Source: Diphasiastrum complanatum
Taxonomy: Eukaryota > Streptophyta > Lycopodiopsida > Lycopodiales > Lycopodiaceae
Assembly (NCBI GenBank): GCA_029204225.1
Contig: CM055097.1
Coordinates: 53,001,592-53,065,591 of the forward strand
DNA: 64,000 nt
Direction of reading: 5' to 3'
Part shown: piece after piece, positions 55,288 to 64,000 of the stretch
Numbering within the stretch: position 1 is the first letter of the stretch
Layout: each line of letters opens with the position of its first letter
Position numbers and translations under genes: made by a program
Notes under the pieces: model-generated
The model's input: only the letters and a program-made list of their open reading frames with translations
What the model was told of the DNA's origin: nothing
Databases searched by the model: none

Positions 55288-56590
55288 AGTAGGACACTGT
55301 AGGATTGGGGAGATTCGGGCAAGTCCAAGACTAAAAAATCTAGCACGAAACGAATTCCTGCTACTTTGGTGTGTACTTCCTTGGCTATGCATAACAGTTT
55401 TACACTAGATTGGTCAGTTAGTCGAATCGTAAAAGGAGCGCTTACCATGTGAGTAAGTCCCTAGTTGTGATATAGCTTGGAGGAGATGATGTTTACTCTT
55501 GATCCTCCATCGACTATGGCAGATTCTCATGAACATGCTTGGCGTCTATTTGGTGGACTGGTTGTGATCCCTCTGCTTCTGCATCCGGCACCAAATTGGT
55601 AGGGTGCACGTGGGTTCTATCACTACCTGGTCCATCTATGTATGTCTACAATCCTTCCTAGAGGGTCGGATGAGTCTTGAGTAGGGTGCCTAACAGTATC
55701 CGGACATCACCTCTCGACTAGAACAAATGTATGGTCCTTTTCTACCTCTTTGCTATGGAAAGGGATCTCCATACTAGAATGTTTGTGCGCATTGTGTCCT
55801 GTCTTATGGATGAATTGTAGCAACTTTGGATTCATGAGGGAGCGGGGGGAAGCGTTCGACCGTTGATCATTTTCACCCTCAAACTGTCTTGCTTTCGGGC
55901 TGCCTCTTTGAGTTGTTCTAAGGATTGGGCTTTTTTACCCGCTCCATAATGCGTCTAAGATTCCCTTGTTCAACTGTGGGATTTGGGTATTCACCTACGT
56001 AAAGAGAACCGGATGACCCACTAATAGGACTTGTAGTGGCGGATTTGGTTGACTCTTTCTCTAGTTTTTTCTGCGCTCTGGTATGGATGAATACGGACAT
56101 CGTAGATGCCTTGGGTTCTCCTACCACACTCATTAAGTCCAGTGGGGCGAAAACCTCTCCTTGTTTCTCCTTCCTCAACGAACACGTCAGATATGGGTGT
56201 CCGTACCCACAACCACGGTAAAATGGTACAAAATTGCCTTGTGGCTTGTTAGGGCACTCGACAATCCTATGGTTCTCTCCACAGGTAAGTCACCTTGTCA
56301 CTGTGCCAATGTGGCGAGATTTGGTGTTGGGCATGCTACTTAGTTTCGAAGGTTGTATCGACAGTCTGTTGTGTCATGATTGCTCATATTACATATATGG
56401 CAATATCGTGCGGGTCGCTCTAACCTCTATCTTAGTTGCGAGCATTCGTTTATTGGGTGGTTGCCAGCTCAGTGTGGACACCAAGTGGACTCTCTCCTTG
56501 GATATGCCTGGGTAGGTCCTAGTTGCAAGCCTTTCAGCTTCTGATCTATAGTCGACATAAGGTCGGTGGTGAGCTTTCTAAATTGCTCAT
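55288..56590 (-). pseudogene. pol: G3 protease and gag C-terminus
   Basis: From 55530 down: DGGSRVNIISSKLYHN, LTHMVSAPFTIRLTDQSS, GIRFVLDFLVLDLPESPQSY, a gypsy aspartic protease with D-G-G as in G2. Upstream, 56212-55918: TISDVFVEEGETRRG / RAQKKLEKESTKSATTSPIS / LRRIMERVKKPNP, the basic gag tail, with stops. It ends at the C8 LTR, so RT is not adjacent and has not been found beyond C8. Confidence 0.75.
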
Positions 56591-56594
56591 TGCT

Positions 56595-57365
56595 CTAGGT
56601 GTGCAACTTCTCTATGGCGGATATGACGGAATCAGCACTATTGGCTGTAGAGGTGGAAGCATCATCATGTAGCTTATCCTTACATTTGGCTCTTCGTTCA
56701 TTTTTGCGTTTTCTCTCTTGGTCAAAATTATCAAAGTCCGAACTAGAGCTTTTACTATTGTCGACTCTCGGCGCAGGTGCCTGAAAAGACACGTACTTGT
56801 CTCTTCATTTCATTTTCTACCTGATTTCCTTGGGTAATCCTGCCATGACCCATGTCAGAATGCTATGGCCTGGGACACTATTAGGATCACATCCACCACA
56901 CAATCTCTTGATCCGTTCGATATAGTCATGCAAGGATTCGTTCTTGTTATCCATGCGGATACGTCCTAGTTGTAGGAAGGGAGGGGAGAGGAAGCAGGTG
57001 ATTTTTAAATGGGTGATGAACTCGGCCTGTAAGATATTCCAATCTCGTTCATTTTGCTCAAGATTGAAGTGCCAATATTTCGCGGTATCGGTTAGGCACA
57101 AATTGAAGTATCTTAACAGCTCTTGAGGGATGTCGTCTCCATAGGCTCTACACGTCTAAGTGTACATGAATTGTCACGGATCTCCTATTCCATCAAACCT
57201 TGGGAGGTCAATTTTGGGGAAGTTCCAGATTGCATGAGGTACGAAGGGCCTTGGATTGTCCATCAGTGGTGGATCTACGTCAATGTGTTCGTGATGTATC
57301 TTGATAGGTACGTTAACAAACTCCTCAAGATCAGGAGGTAATCTCCTACCAAATTTGAGATGCAT
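56595..57365 (-). pseudogene. gag: G3 Gag core
   Basis: 57365-57174: AIWNFPKIDLPRFDGIGDP, the start of the retrotrans_gag fold. 57101-56817 (94 codons open): CLTDTAKYWHFNLEQNERDW, LQAEFITHLKITCF, LGRIRMDNKNESLHDYIERI, LCGGCDPNSVPGHSILTWVM. 56792-56595: a Ser-rich and charged coil (SSSSDFDNFDQERKRKNERR) and SVISAIEKLHT. Wording (LPRFDG.GDP, W..L...F) is of the Tat/Athila Gag type. Two stops, at about 57171 and 57160, separate the pieces. Confidence 0.82.
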
Positions 57366-58312
57366 ACACCGGAACGGAAGGCGAGGCTATTTTTGGTCTT
57401 TTTTTTTTTTTCCTTTTTTTCTCAGATATTTTTGTAGATCTTTTTTTGTATTTAGATGATCAGAGAATGGATCTAGATGTGAATCAAACTGAAATGAAAT
57501 TGAACTAATATCAAGATGAAATTGGGATCTAAACAACATTGTATGGATGAAAAGAAGTGCAATTGCAAATCCAAAAGGCAATCGTGAAAGATCAAAAACT
57601 GCAAATGGGTTCTAATTGTCAAATACTTAGAGTTTTTTTTCAGCTTTATTTGATGGCAAGTAATAGGCAGTGGTGAGTAAACGCAAGTAAAGGTTGATTA
57701 CTCGCCTAGCTACCTACTTGTTGTAAATGATAATCAAAACTGTCTATGAAGGTGGCGAGTAAGGTGGAGCAGTTGATGAGTAAAGGTGAAGTAACATGAG
57801 TAATCAAATCTTTACTCATTGGTATGGTACAAGGTAGATCATGTATTGTACTGGTGGTGAGTAAAGATATTGAATAGATTGAGAAAAATCTATGTCGGCA
57901 AGTAAATGGAAAAAAGACGAGAAAAAATAAAATTGGGCAAGACATTCAAATGGGCGAGTAAAGGTGAATAAAAACAAGTAAATGCTGATTACTCGTCGAT
58001 CTCCAGAATGTTGACTTTGAGGTCCTTGAATGCTCTATGTTGATGACGAGTAAAGCCTATGAGGAAAAATGCAAAAAATTGGTTGGCGAGTGAAAACCAC
58101 TGTTGGCAAGTAAACGCGAGTAAAAGCTGTTTACTCGTCGAGCTCACAAAATAGGCCTCTGGGTTTGCTCTACCAACTAGAATAGCGGTGAGTAGAGATA
58201 ATGGCAACAAAGTGAAAAAGCCTTGAGGGCGAGTAAAAAATCTGTCAAAAAGAGAAAAAAAATCAGAGAAATGCAAACAAAAAATCCATCTCTAGGAGAG
58301 TTTAGCACCGTC
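57366..58312 (-). other. G3 untranslated leader with repeated GCGAGTAA hairpins
   Basis: No coding frame with support. Three segments (57671-57705, 57951-57998, 58103-58140) have the same build: g(g)CGAGTAAA, 'cgcaagtaaa' and then the complement 'TTACTCG'. Each can fold into a hairpin. Further single 'gcgagtaa' words are at 57733, 58078, 58189 and 58230. Oligo-T runs lie at 57400-57420. Confidence 0.7.
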
Positions 58313-58330
58313 TCCCCGACAATGGCGACA
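58313..58330 (-). other. G3 primer-binding site (Athila/Tat type)
   Basis: Minus strand TGTCGCCATTGTCGGGGA resembles the TGGCGCCGTTGCCGGGGA site known for Athila/Tat gypsy elements at about 15 of 18 positions. It lies nine bases (A-run on plus) from the LTR terminus. It supports assignment of G3, and by analogy G2, to that lineage. Confidence 0.75.
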
Positions 58331-58917
58331 AAAAAAAAATGTTGGACCCTTTCCGTGCCTCCATAATCGGTGTGATCAAGAGGGCCAAGAACAGGTTTGA
58401 ATCTTTAACCAGTTGAGTATCGATTGTAGTAATGGGCTTCGATCCAAAGGGGAGGGGATTAAACTACATGACAGAGATGGAAATCTGAGCCAATTAAGGG
58501 TGTCAAGCTTAGTGTTGGATCTAAAAGTGGAATGGCTTAGAGTGAGGGGTGAGTTTCTTACTTTTCTTCTTCTCTTTTTGGGTTTCTTTGTTTTGTTTGA
58601 CCTTTTTCTTGGATCTTGGTTTCTTGGCTTATCTAGGCATATTTGGCTCTAGATCTTCTCCTCTTGATGTTGATCTTCTCAAGGGAGGTGGACAATGAAA
58701 GGAAAACCTACCTAATGGATCCTAATGATCTCTTCCAAAGGGATTTCTAACACCTATTTTGCTTGAGTGTGGATTAGTTTTAGAAACTATGGATGAAAGC
58801 AAGTGTAATGATCATACATGAATGTGATAGCTTGAAACATAACATGCATTTATCATCCACAATCAATCACACACAAAATAGGAGGGCTTCACATAAAAGT
58901 AAGAACGGAAGGAAGAG

Positions 58918-59064
<147 letters not shown>

Positions 59065-59095
59065 AAAAGTGATTGCAAAATGGTGTCACATGCCT

Positions 59096-59104
59096 CTTTA
59101 TAGA
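59096..59104 (-). promoter_or_regulatory. TATA box of the G3 LTR
   Basis: Minus strand TCTATAAAG followed by 'aggcatgtgacacca', then the GA tract. A start site at the usual 30 nt distance would fall at the tract's border. Confidence 0.5.
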
Positions 59105-59300
59105 CAATCCTAGGGTTAAGGTTTTTGGTTCACCCAAAAATTATGTGCCATACAAACTTGACTTAATAAAAAGAATAAAAACCAAAATGCATTTTAACTA
59201 CTTGGGTCCTTTTTCACTTTAGGCCCATTAGAGCATTGATATACTTCTACTTCTCGCGCCATAGGCTTATGAGTACAGTGCACCTTGTACATGTGTCTGA

Positions 59301-60122
59301 CATTACATTCTCAATAGATCTAAGTCTTTATGTCGAGTCGGCCATCTTTTTATTCCCGTCACAGTAAAATACGACGGTGAGGCACTGTGGGCTTTGTTTC
59401 TGCTCATTGGCCGGTCCGCGACTTGTCGACTTCTCTAGCATTGGTGCTCCCGGTACATATAGATCTTGGAGCGCCTTATCGGTGATTTGTTGACGCTCTT
59501 TATTGTAGTTTGGTGGCTTGACTCCGTTGCTTGATATCCGTTATGCTCATTTGATAGCTGGAATCAATTAGATTAAGAATCTTCACATGAATCTTCTAAG
59601 AGTGACCATGCTTTCTAGAGAAGTCATCATGCTATTTGATATTTTGATGTAAAAATTGGACAAATCAGTGCCTTACGGTGCCTTTTTTCTATTAAGGTTA
59701 AAATGCATTGGATTTAGTAATGGTTCTTTTATACTTAATTTGTATTGAAACTACATGAGTTTGATGTAATTAAAGGGGGTCCCAGTTTTCCTTGAGGAAC
59801 TAGATTGACAATGATATGATTAATTGTGTGCTGGATGGTTTGGTAGGAATAGGAATTGCATTTAGTTTGTTTGCTTTGTGATTGAAGCTAGGAAAACTAT
59901 AAAGGGAACTAGGCATGCAAAATGAAATTGAAAAGCTTCTATTGGTACTCAAGAGTCAAAATTGTTGACTTAACACATTGAGAAAAAAAAAATGTTACGA
60001 CGAATGTTCTTGGAAATGAATAGGATGACATAAAAGAGACAAAAAGGACAATATCTTATAGGTTTAAGGCTTGTATTTCATTTTGAGAAAAGGTACCTTT
60101 AAACGAGTCACTTATTTGGCCA

Positions 60123-60125
<3 letters not shown>
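59301..60125. other. No gene or element recognised
   Basis: Mixed sequence, GC-richer at 59.33-59.52 kb, AT-rich after. No supported ORF, LTR end or motif. Confidence 0.5.
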
Positions 60126-60218
<93 letters not shown>

Positions 60219-60224
60219 CTCACT

Positions 60225-60266
<42 letters not shown>
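60126..60266. repeat. Compound (CT)n(CA)n microsatellite
   Basis: CT run to 60210 followed by CA repeats with a short interruption to 60266. The minus frame across it (60286-60056) is a repeat translation. Confidence 0.98.
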
Positions 60267-60267
<1 letters not shown>

Positions 60268-61300
60268 TTTTTAGTGCGGGAGTCACTTAAGGCCATAAAA
60301 ATGACACTTGTTGAGATTGGTTGAGTTCTTAGTTTGGTAGGATGGATTCTTAGGGTTGATTTCTAGGTACTTGAAGATGCTTCCTCTTTTGATAGATTCA
60401 AAGACTGATCAATATGTAAAGCAAAGTGGGAGGATCGGGTTGACAAAAAGATAAACCTTGATATAATGTACTCTTAAAGAATTGTTACTTGGTGAACCAA
60501 AATTTTGTGGGTTTGCCCTTGAGTTTTTGGATAACTTTGTATCTTCCTAGCTCATTGGTGAATTGGCAAATCTAGATTTTGAGTTTTTTGTACTTATGGT
60601 GAGTTTGCCGAGTTATGACAATGTTATACTTTTATGATTTCTATCTGCTATGTTGATGGTGATCCTGTATTCTTCTTCGCCTAACTAGTAGAATTGTTGG
60701 TGAGTCTAGGACAACATTCAAGAGATTTGTTTCTAAAAAACAACGAGAAAAAAATGGATGTTCATTTCACAAAACAATGAGTAAATCGTTAAAGAGTGAG
60801 GTTTGGTAGACTTCACTTATCACACAACAATACATCACCAAAGAAATTACTCAAAATATGGAAAACAAAGCAAGTTAACAAGCATTCATCACAAAAAGAA
60901 TTGGTAGAAAAAGAAATTGTCAAGGAAGTAGAAATGAGCCATTTGGCTCTATGACAAGGGTATCAAACATATTGAGATTCTTTTCAAACAAATATCTCAG
61001 GTGTGGTTGTAGCACAAGTGGCGGGCTCGATTCAACGAGGAGTCTTGAAAATGGTTTCATCTCTTTGTAGGTTGTATTCCAATAGCTTCAATTCATAGAT
61101 TCTTTATTATATATGTATGTGTTAATCATAGTCGAATGCTCTTGTATTTCTTTTCTCTCTAAATCAGAAGTCGTTCTTATTCCATAGATTAATGTAGAAT
61201 ACTTGATGAAGAATGCATAGCTATCACAGACGCCTAAATTTTTCGCACTCTTCATGGTTGTCTACGACGCCTACATAAGATGTTCCACTAAGTTACATGA
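60267..61300. other. No gene recognised; outer part of the C9 5' LTR may begin here
   Basis: AT-rich, no coding support. The C9 5' LTR must lie in the right part because its end is fixed at 61418, but its start could not be found. Confidence 0.4.
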
Positions 61301-61420
61301 ATGATCTAACTATCTAGCGATTTGTATGAATATTGAAAGATAAATCCTTAAAATTATTGTTTTCTTCTTGGGGAGAACCATTCAAACATTCCACAACGTT
61401 ATCGAACATTCCCCAACAAG

Positions 61421-61432
61421 TGGTATCAGAGC
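61421..61432 (+). other. C9 primer-binding site
   Basis: TGGTATCAGAGC, two bases after an LTR end CATTCCCCAACA (ending 61418). tRNA-iMet type. Confidence 0.93.
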
Positions 61433-61498
61433 AGGTCTGACTTATCTCTAAAGTTCACGATTATTGCTAGTTTGTATTCGTCATATCATTCTTTAATC

Positions 61499-62340
61499 AT
61501 GGAAGGTTCAACCTTTGAGATCCGATTAATGATCAACAAGTTCAACGGTGATGATTTTACACGTGGAAGTTCAAAATGAGGATAATTTTGATTGAAAAAA
61601 ATTATGGGGGAAGCTTTTCAATAGCCAAACCGACTGAACCTGAATTGCTGACCACTTGGGAAGTGAAGGATGGTAGAGCCCTAGCCATCATATCTCTGAA
61701 TTTGAAAGATTCACAAATAGCTCATGTAGTTAATTGTTCCACTGCCAAAGAAGCACGAGACATTTTAACTGGTTTTTGTGAGACTACAGATGCCACCACT
61801 CGTCTCTTTCTAAGATAGAAATTCCTATCCCTTAGATTGAGTGAAGGAACTTCAATAAGTGATCATCGTAAAGATTTCAAACAGTGGCTAAATCAACTAG
61901 CTACAATAGGTTCTCCAGTATTGGATAAAGATGCCAATATGTCACTTCTATCTTGTCTCATATGGCATTTCAAGATTATTCATTGGTGTACTTTATGTAT
62001 CCAGATGAACAAAGAATCTATTGTGTATAAGCAAGATTACATATCAAAGATATAGAGCTTTGTTTAATGCAAAACAATGTACTATCTTAGACCAAGAGTC
62101 TAATGATATTTTCTCTGCAAATAAAGAAGGGAACTTGTATATCTTGCGTAACGAATATGCATTGATGATGTGTTCTCAACAAGTTGCATACACAATTGGG
62201 AATGTAGAGTCATAATCTATTCTTGACAATGACACATTCATTATTCAAAAACATCAAACTTTCGTAGAGCGTCACAATCAAAACAAGCATAAACAACAAA
62301 AAAAGATGCCAATCTACCCACAATCCCATAGTGGTGCTAA
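61499..62340 (+). pseudogene. gag: C9: copia gag with deletion to GAG-pre-integrase
   Basis: Starts MEGSTFEIRLMINKFNGDDF at ATG 61499; the usual W of FxxWKxxM is lost by a frameshift at 61565. 61576-61818: MRIILIEKNYGGSFSIAKPT, WEVKDGRALAIISLNLKDSQ, STAKEARDILTGF (UBN2 core). After a stop at 61817, 61837-62055: SEGTSISDHRKDFKQWLNQL and DKDANMSLLSCL. From about 62050 the frame is pre-integrase-like (CTILDQESNDIFSANKEGNL), so zinc knuckle and most of protease are deleted. The rest of pol is absent. Confidence 0.82.
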
Positions 62341-62980
62341 GAATTTAAAAGAGAGTTCTATTTTGGGCCATTTTAGCTTCTTATTAACAAACTTGACTTT
62401 GGGCCTATGTCATTTTAGTTTAGGTTGACTGATTTCGAGCTTCTTGATGGTGGAGTGGTTTGGCTCCATGATGTCCTTTTGAGTGTCTTTGTAAGCAGAT
62501 TCTTAAGAAGATCTTCACTTTTATCTCGACACTTATATTCTCTAAGTGATGACATGGTTGAGTGTTGTGTGTGCTAATATGTGGGGCCAAAATGAAAGCA
62601 AAGTGCAACATGATATGGATGAGCAAATAGGCAAACATGGATGCTGACTATAGCAGAGATCCAAGGGCATAGGAAGATTGGCGTGTGCTTGAGAAATGCT
62701 AGGGGATGCTCTAAAGCCGTTGTCATTGTTTGATGATGGCATGTTTGTGTCATGATATATGCTCATCTTGAGAATAACATACACTATGCTTGATGGAATA
62801 AAAATAATGTGATCTATACATTATAAAAAGGTTTGCCTTATGGCAGGGCATTCAAAATACTTCATGAAATGAACAAATATTGCATTTTAGAAGACGAAAA
62901 CAAATACAAAAGACTTATTTTATTGCTTGGACTGAGGCAGGAGTGACACGTCACATTCTCACAAAAAGTTAAATTGTAGA
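62341..62980. other. No gene recognised
   Basis: No motif on either strand; the minus frames at 62784-62420 have no known pattern. Beyond C9 and apparently outside LTR elements. Confidence 0.5.
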
Positions 62981-62984
62981 ATGC

Positions 62985-63100
62985 AAATCGTCAATTGCTT
63001 ATTGCTAGCGTGACAAAACCCAAATCGTCACAATAGCTTACCGTTATCACGGCAAAACTAAAAATTATCACAACTCCTTATTAGCTAGTATGAGAGCAAA
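62985..63100. repeat. Three imperfect 38-bp tandem repeats
   Basis: Units built of 'aatcgtcac/aattgcttatt' followed by 'gctagcgtga' or 'accgttatcacgg' and 'caaaac' occur three times side by side with point changes. A small degenerate minisatellite. Confidence 0.6.
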
Positions 63101-63224
63101 GCGAAAAAAAAACACCATGTGAGGTGGAGAAATCTTGGGGCAAATCCAAGAAAAAGATTTACCTTAATAAAAGAGGGGTGTGGCCAGCATATTGACATTC
63201 AATCTATAGCCCACTCACTTGGAT

Positions 63225-63270
63225 GTCAGCCACGTGTCATGGCTGTAAATAGAACTTGGGCGTACGTGGC
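63225..63270. promoter_or_regulatory. Pair of ABRE/G-box-like elements
   Basis: GCCACGTGTC at about 63229-63238 and TACGTGGC at about 63264-63271 contain ACGTG cores of plant ABA- and light-responsive elements in opposite orientation, about 30 bp apart. They stand 100 bp before a GA/GAA-rich leader-like stretch. Confidence 0.4.
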
Positions 63271-63329
63271 AAGATCTGAATGCTGTGTGATAGGATCCGA
63301 CGGTGACCCGCTAAATTGAGAAAGTGCCA

Positions 63330-64000
63330 TGAAGAGACGGTGAGAAAAGGGAAAACGAAAGCGAAAGCAGACGACGACGAAGAAGAAGAAGAAGAGAGAA
63401 AAAAGTGAGCAGAGCGATGGCGGATGAACAATAATAGCACGGAAAGTCAGACAGGAAATAGTATTCACATTTCTGTTTCCCCCCCATCCTTGAGCCTTGC
63501 TTGCACACGCAGTTGCGGCCAGCAGCTCTTTGGCGAGGCTCCTTCAACTTGTTTTATGTAAAAATGATGGTGGCAGATGAGGTTTGGAGTACATTTTCAA
63601 ATGAGTTCGATTTACTAGGCTGAGGTGATTTTGGTAAGCTTGCAATTAGGTTTTCCATGTCTGGATTTTGCGTATTAGGTTTGGAATTGAAGAGGGTTGT
63701 TGAGTGATGGATTTTTCTGCTGCTTTGGCTTGGAAATAGACTAGGTGCTCCCAAGTTTCATACCCTCGCAAACCCTGAAACCAATGCAAGCTTTGGAGCT
63801 GCAGAATCCGGAAATAATATTTCTAGTGATAAAGCCTTTAGAGTTTTCTGAAGGCGTTCTGTATTGGAATCACAGACCAGGCACAACTAGTTTAGAGGAA
63901 AGTTTCAGCTGCAAAAGGTACAAGATGAAGTGTTGTTATTGGTATTAGTGAGTGATAGATTTTCTTTATGCTAAATGGGGAGCTGATGATAAAGACGGCT
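63330..64000 (+). other. Possible 5' end of a host gene (leader and first exon region)
   Basis: 63340-63415 is rich in GAAAGC and a (GAC)3(GAA)5-type run, as in many plant 5' leaders. A short frame ATGGCGGATGAACAATAA (63416-63433) could be an upstream ORF. Further on, 63745-63948 holds a 67-codon plus frame (MQALELQNPEIIFLVIKPLE) without known motif, followed by an AG|GTACAAG donor-like site near 63919. This could be an exon of a gene continuing outside the window. No homology is recognised. Confidence 0.25.

Overview
This window looks like repeat-dominated nuclear DNA of a land plant with a large genome. I base that on dense, nested Ty1/copia and Ty3/gypsy LTR retrotransposons, chromodomain and Athila/Tat-like gypsy features, copia PBSs matching plant initiator tRNA-Met, very long (GA)n tracts and short GT-AG introns of about 85-110 nt. 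I cannot place the species; a fern or gymnosperm would fit, but that is inference. I see no intact host gene, no rRNA or tRNA gene and no CRISPR. Nearly every coding stretch carries stops or frameshifts.

Layout. 0.6-1.9 kb: copia pol remnant C1 (-). 1.9-4.2 kb: non-coding tail and 3' LTR of a non-autonomous element N1 (+). 5.2-6.1 kb: copia integrase remnant C2 (-). 6.1-7.4 kb: broken intron-bearing gene U1 with Cys/His motifs (-). 8.0-9.2 kb: foldback tandem array plus a short repeat-protein ORF. 10.2-11.8 kb: unrecognised multi-exon gene remnant U2 (+). 11.94-19.50 kb: full-length chromovirus G1 (+) with 1079-bp LTRs and a 5-bp target duplication. 19.5-21.0 kb: copia 3' end C3 whose LTR carries repeated CACGTG boxes (+). 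21.1-22.0 kb: copia LTR/PBS remnant C4 (-). 22.2-22.9 kb: transposase-like ORF remnant U3 (-). 22.9-24.8 kb: integrase-deleted copia C5 (-).

24.8-39.8 kb appears to be one long gypsy element G2 (-): 3' LTR, PPT, 2.9 kb of non-coding DNA, extra ORF A1 with its own TATA box, integrase, RNase H, RT and protease. Inside its integrase sits N2 (31.26-36.42 kb, +), a non-autonomous LTR element with two long GA tracts and a duplicated, unrecognised ORF instead of gag-pol. ORF A3, a second relative of A1, is split by the complete copia C6 (40.64-46.83 kb, -). A copia integrase scrap C7 lies at 48.3-48.8 kb. ORF A2, the best copy of the family, lies at 48.9-51.4 kb. 52.3-55.3 kb is a 3'-truncated copia C8 inserted in gypsy G3 (gag-protease, leader with repeated hairpins, Athila/Tat-like PBS, LTR; 55.3-59.3 kb). 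59.3-61.4 kb shows only a microsatellite. 61.4-62.3 kb is a copia 5' part C9 (+). The last 0.8 kb has ABRE-like boxes and a GA-rich leader and could be the upstream part of a host gene.

Functionally this is a graveyard. Reverse transcriptases (one with the YxDD box changed to YVDN, one to YLDG), an integrase with its catalytic Glu changed to Lys, and a protease with DTG changed to DTR all argue against activity. The most novel items are the ORF A family (three copies on the minus strand, linked to Tat-like gypsy elements and with a conserved promoter region), the duplicated ORF of N2, the unrecognised intron-bearing genes U1/U2/U3, and the structured arrays in LTRs and leaders.
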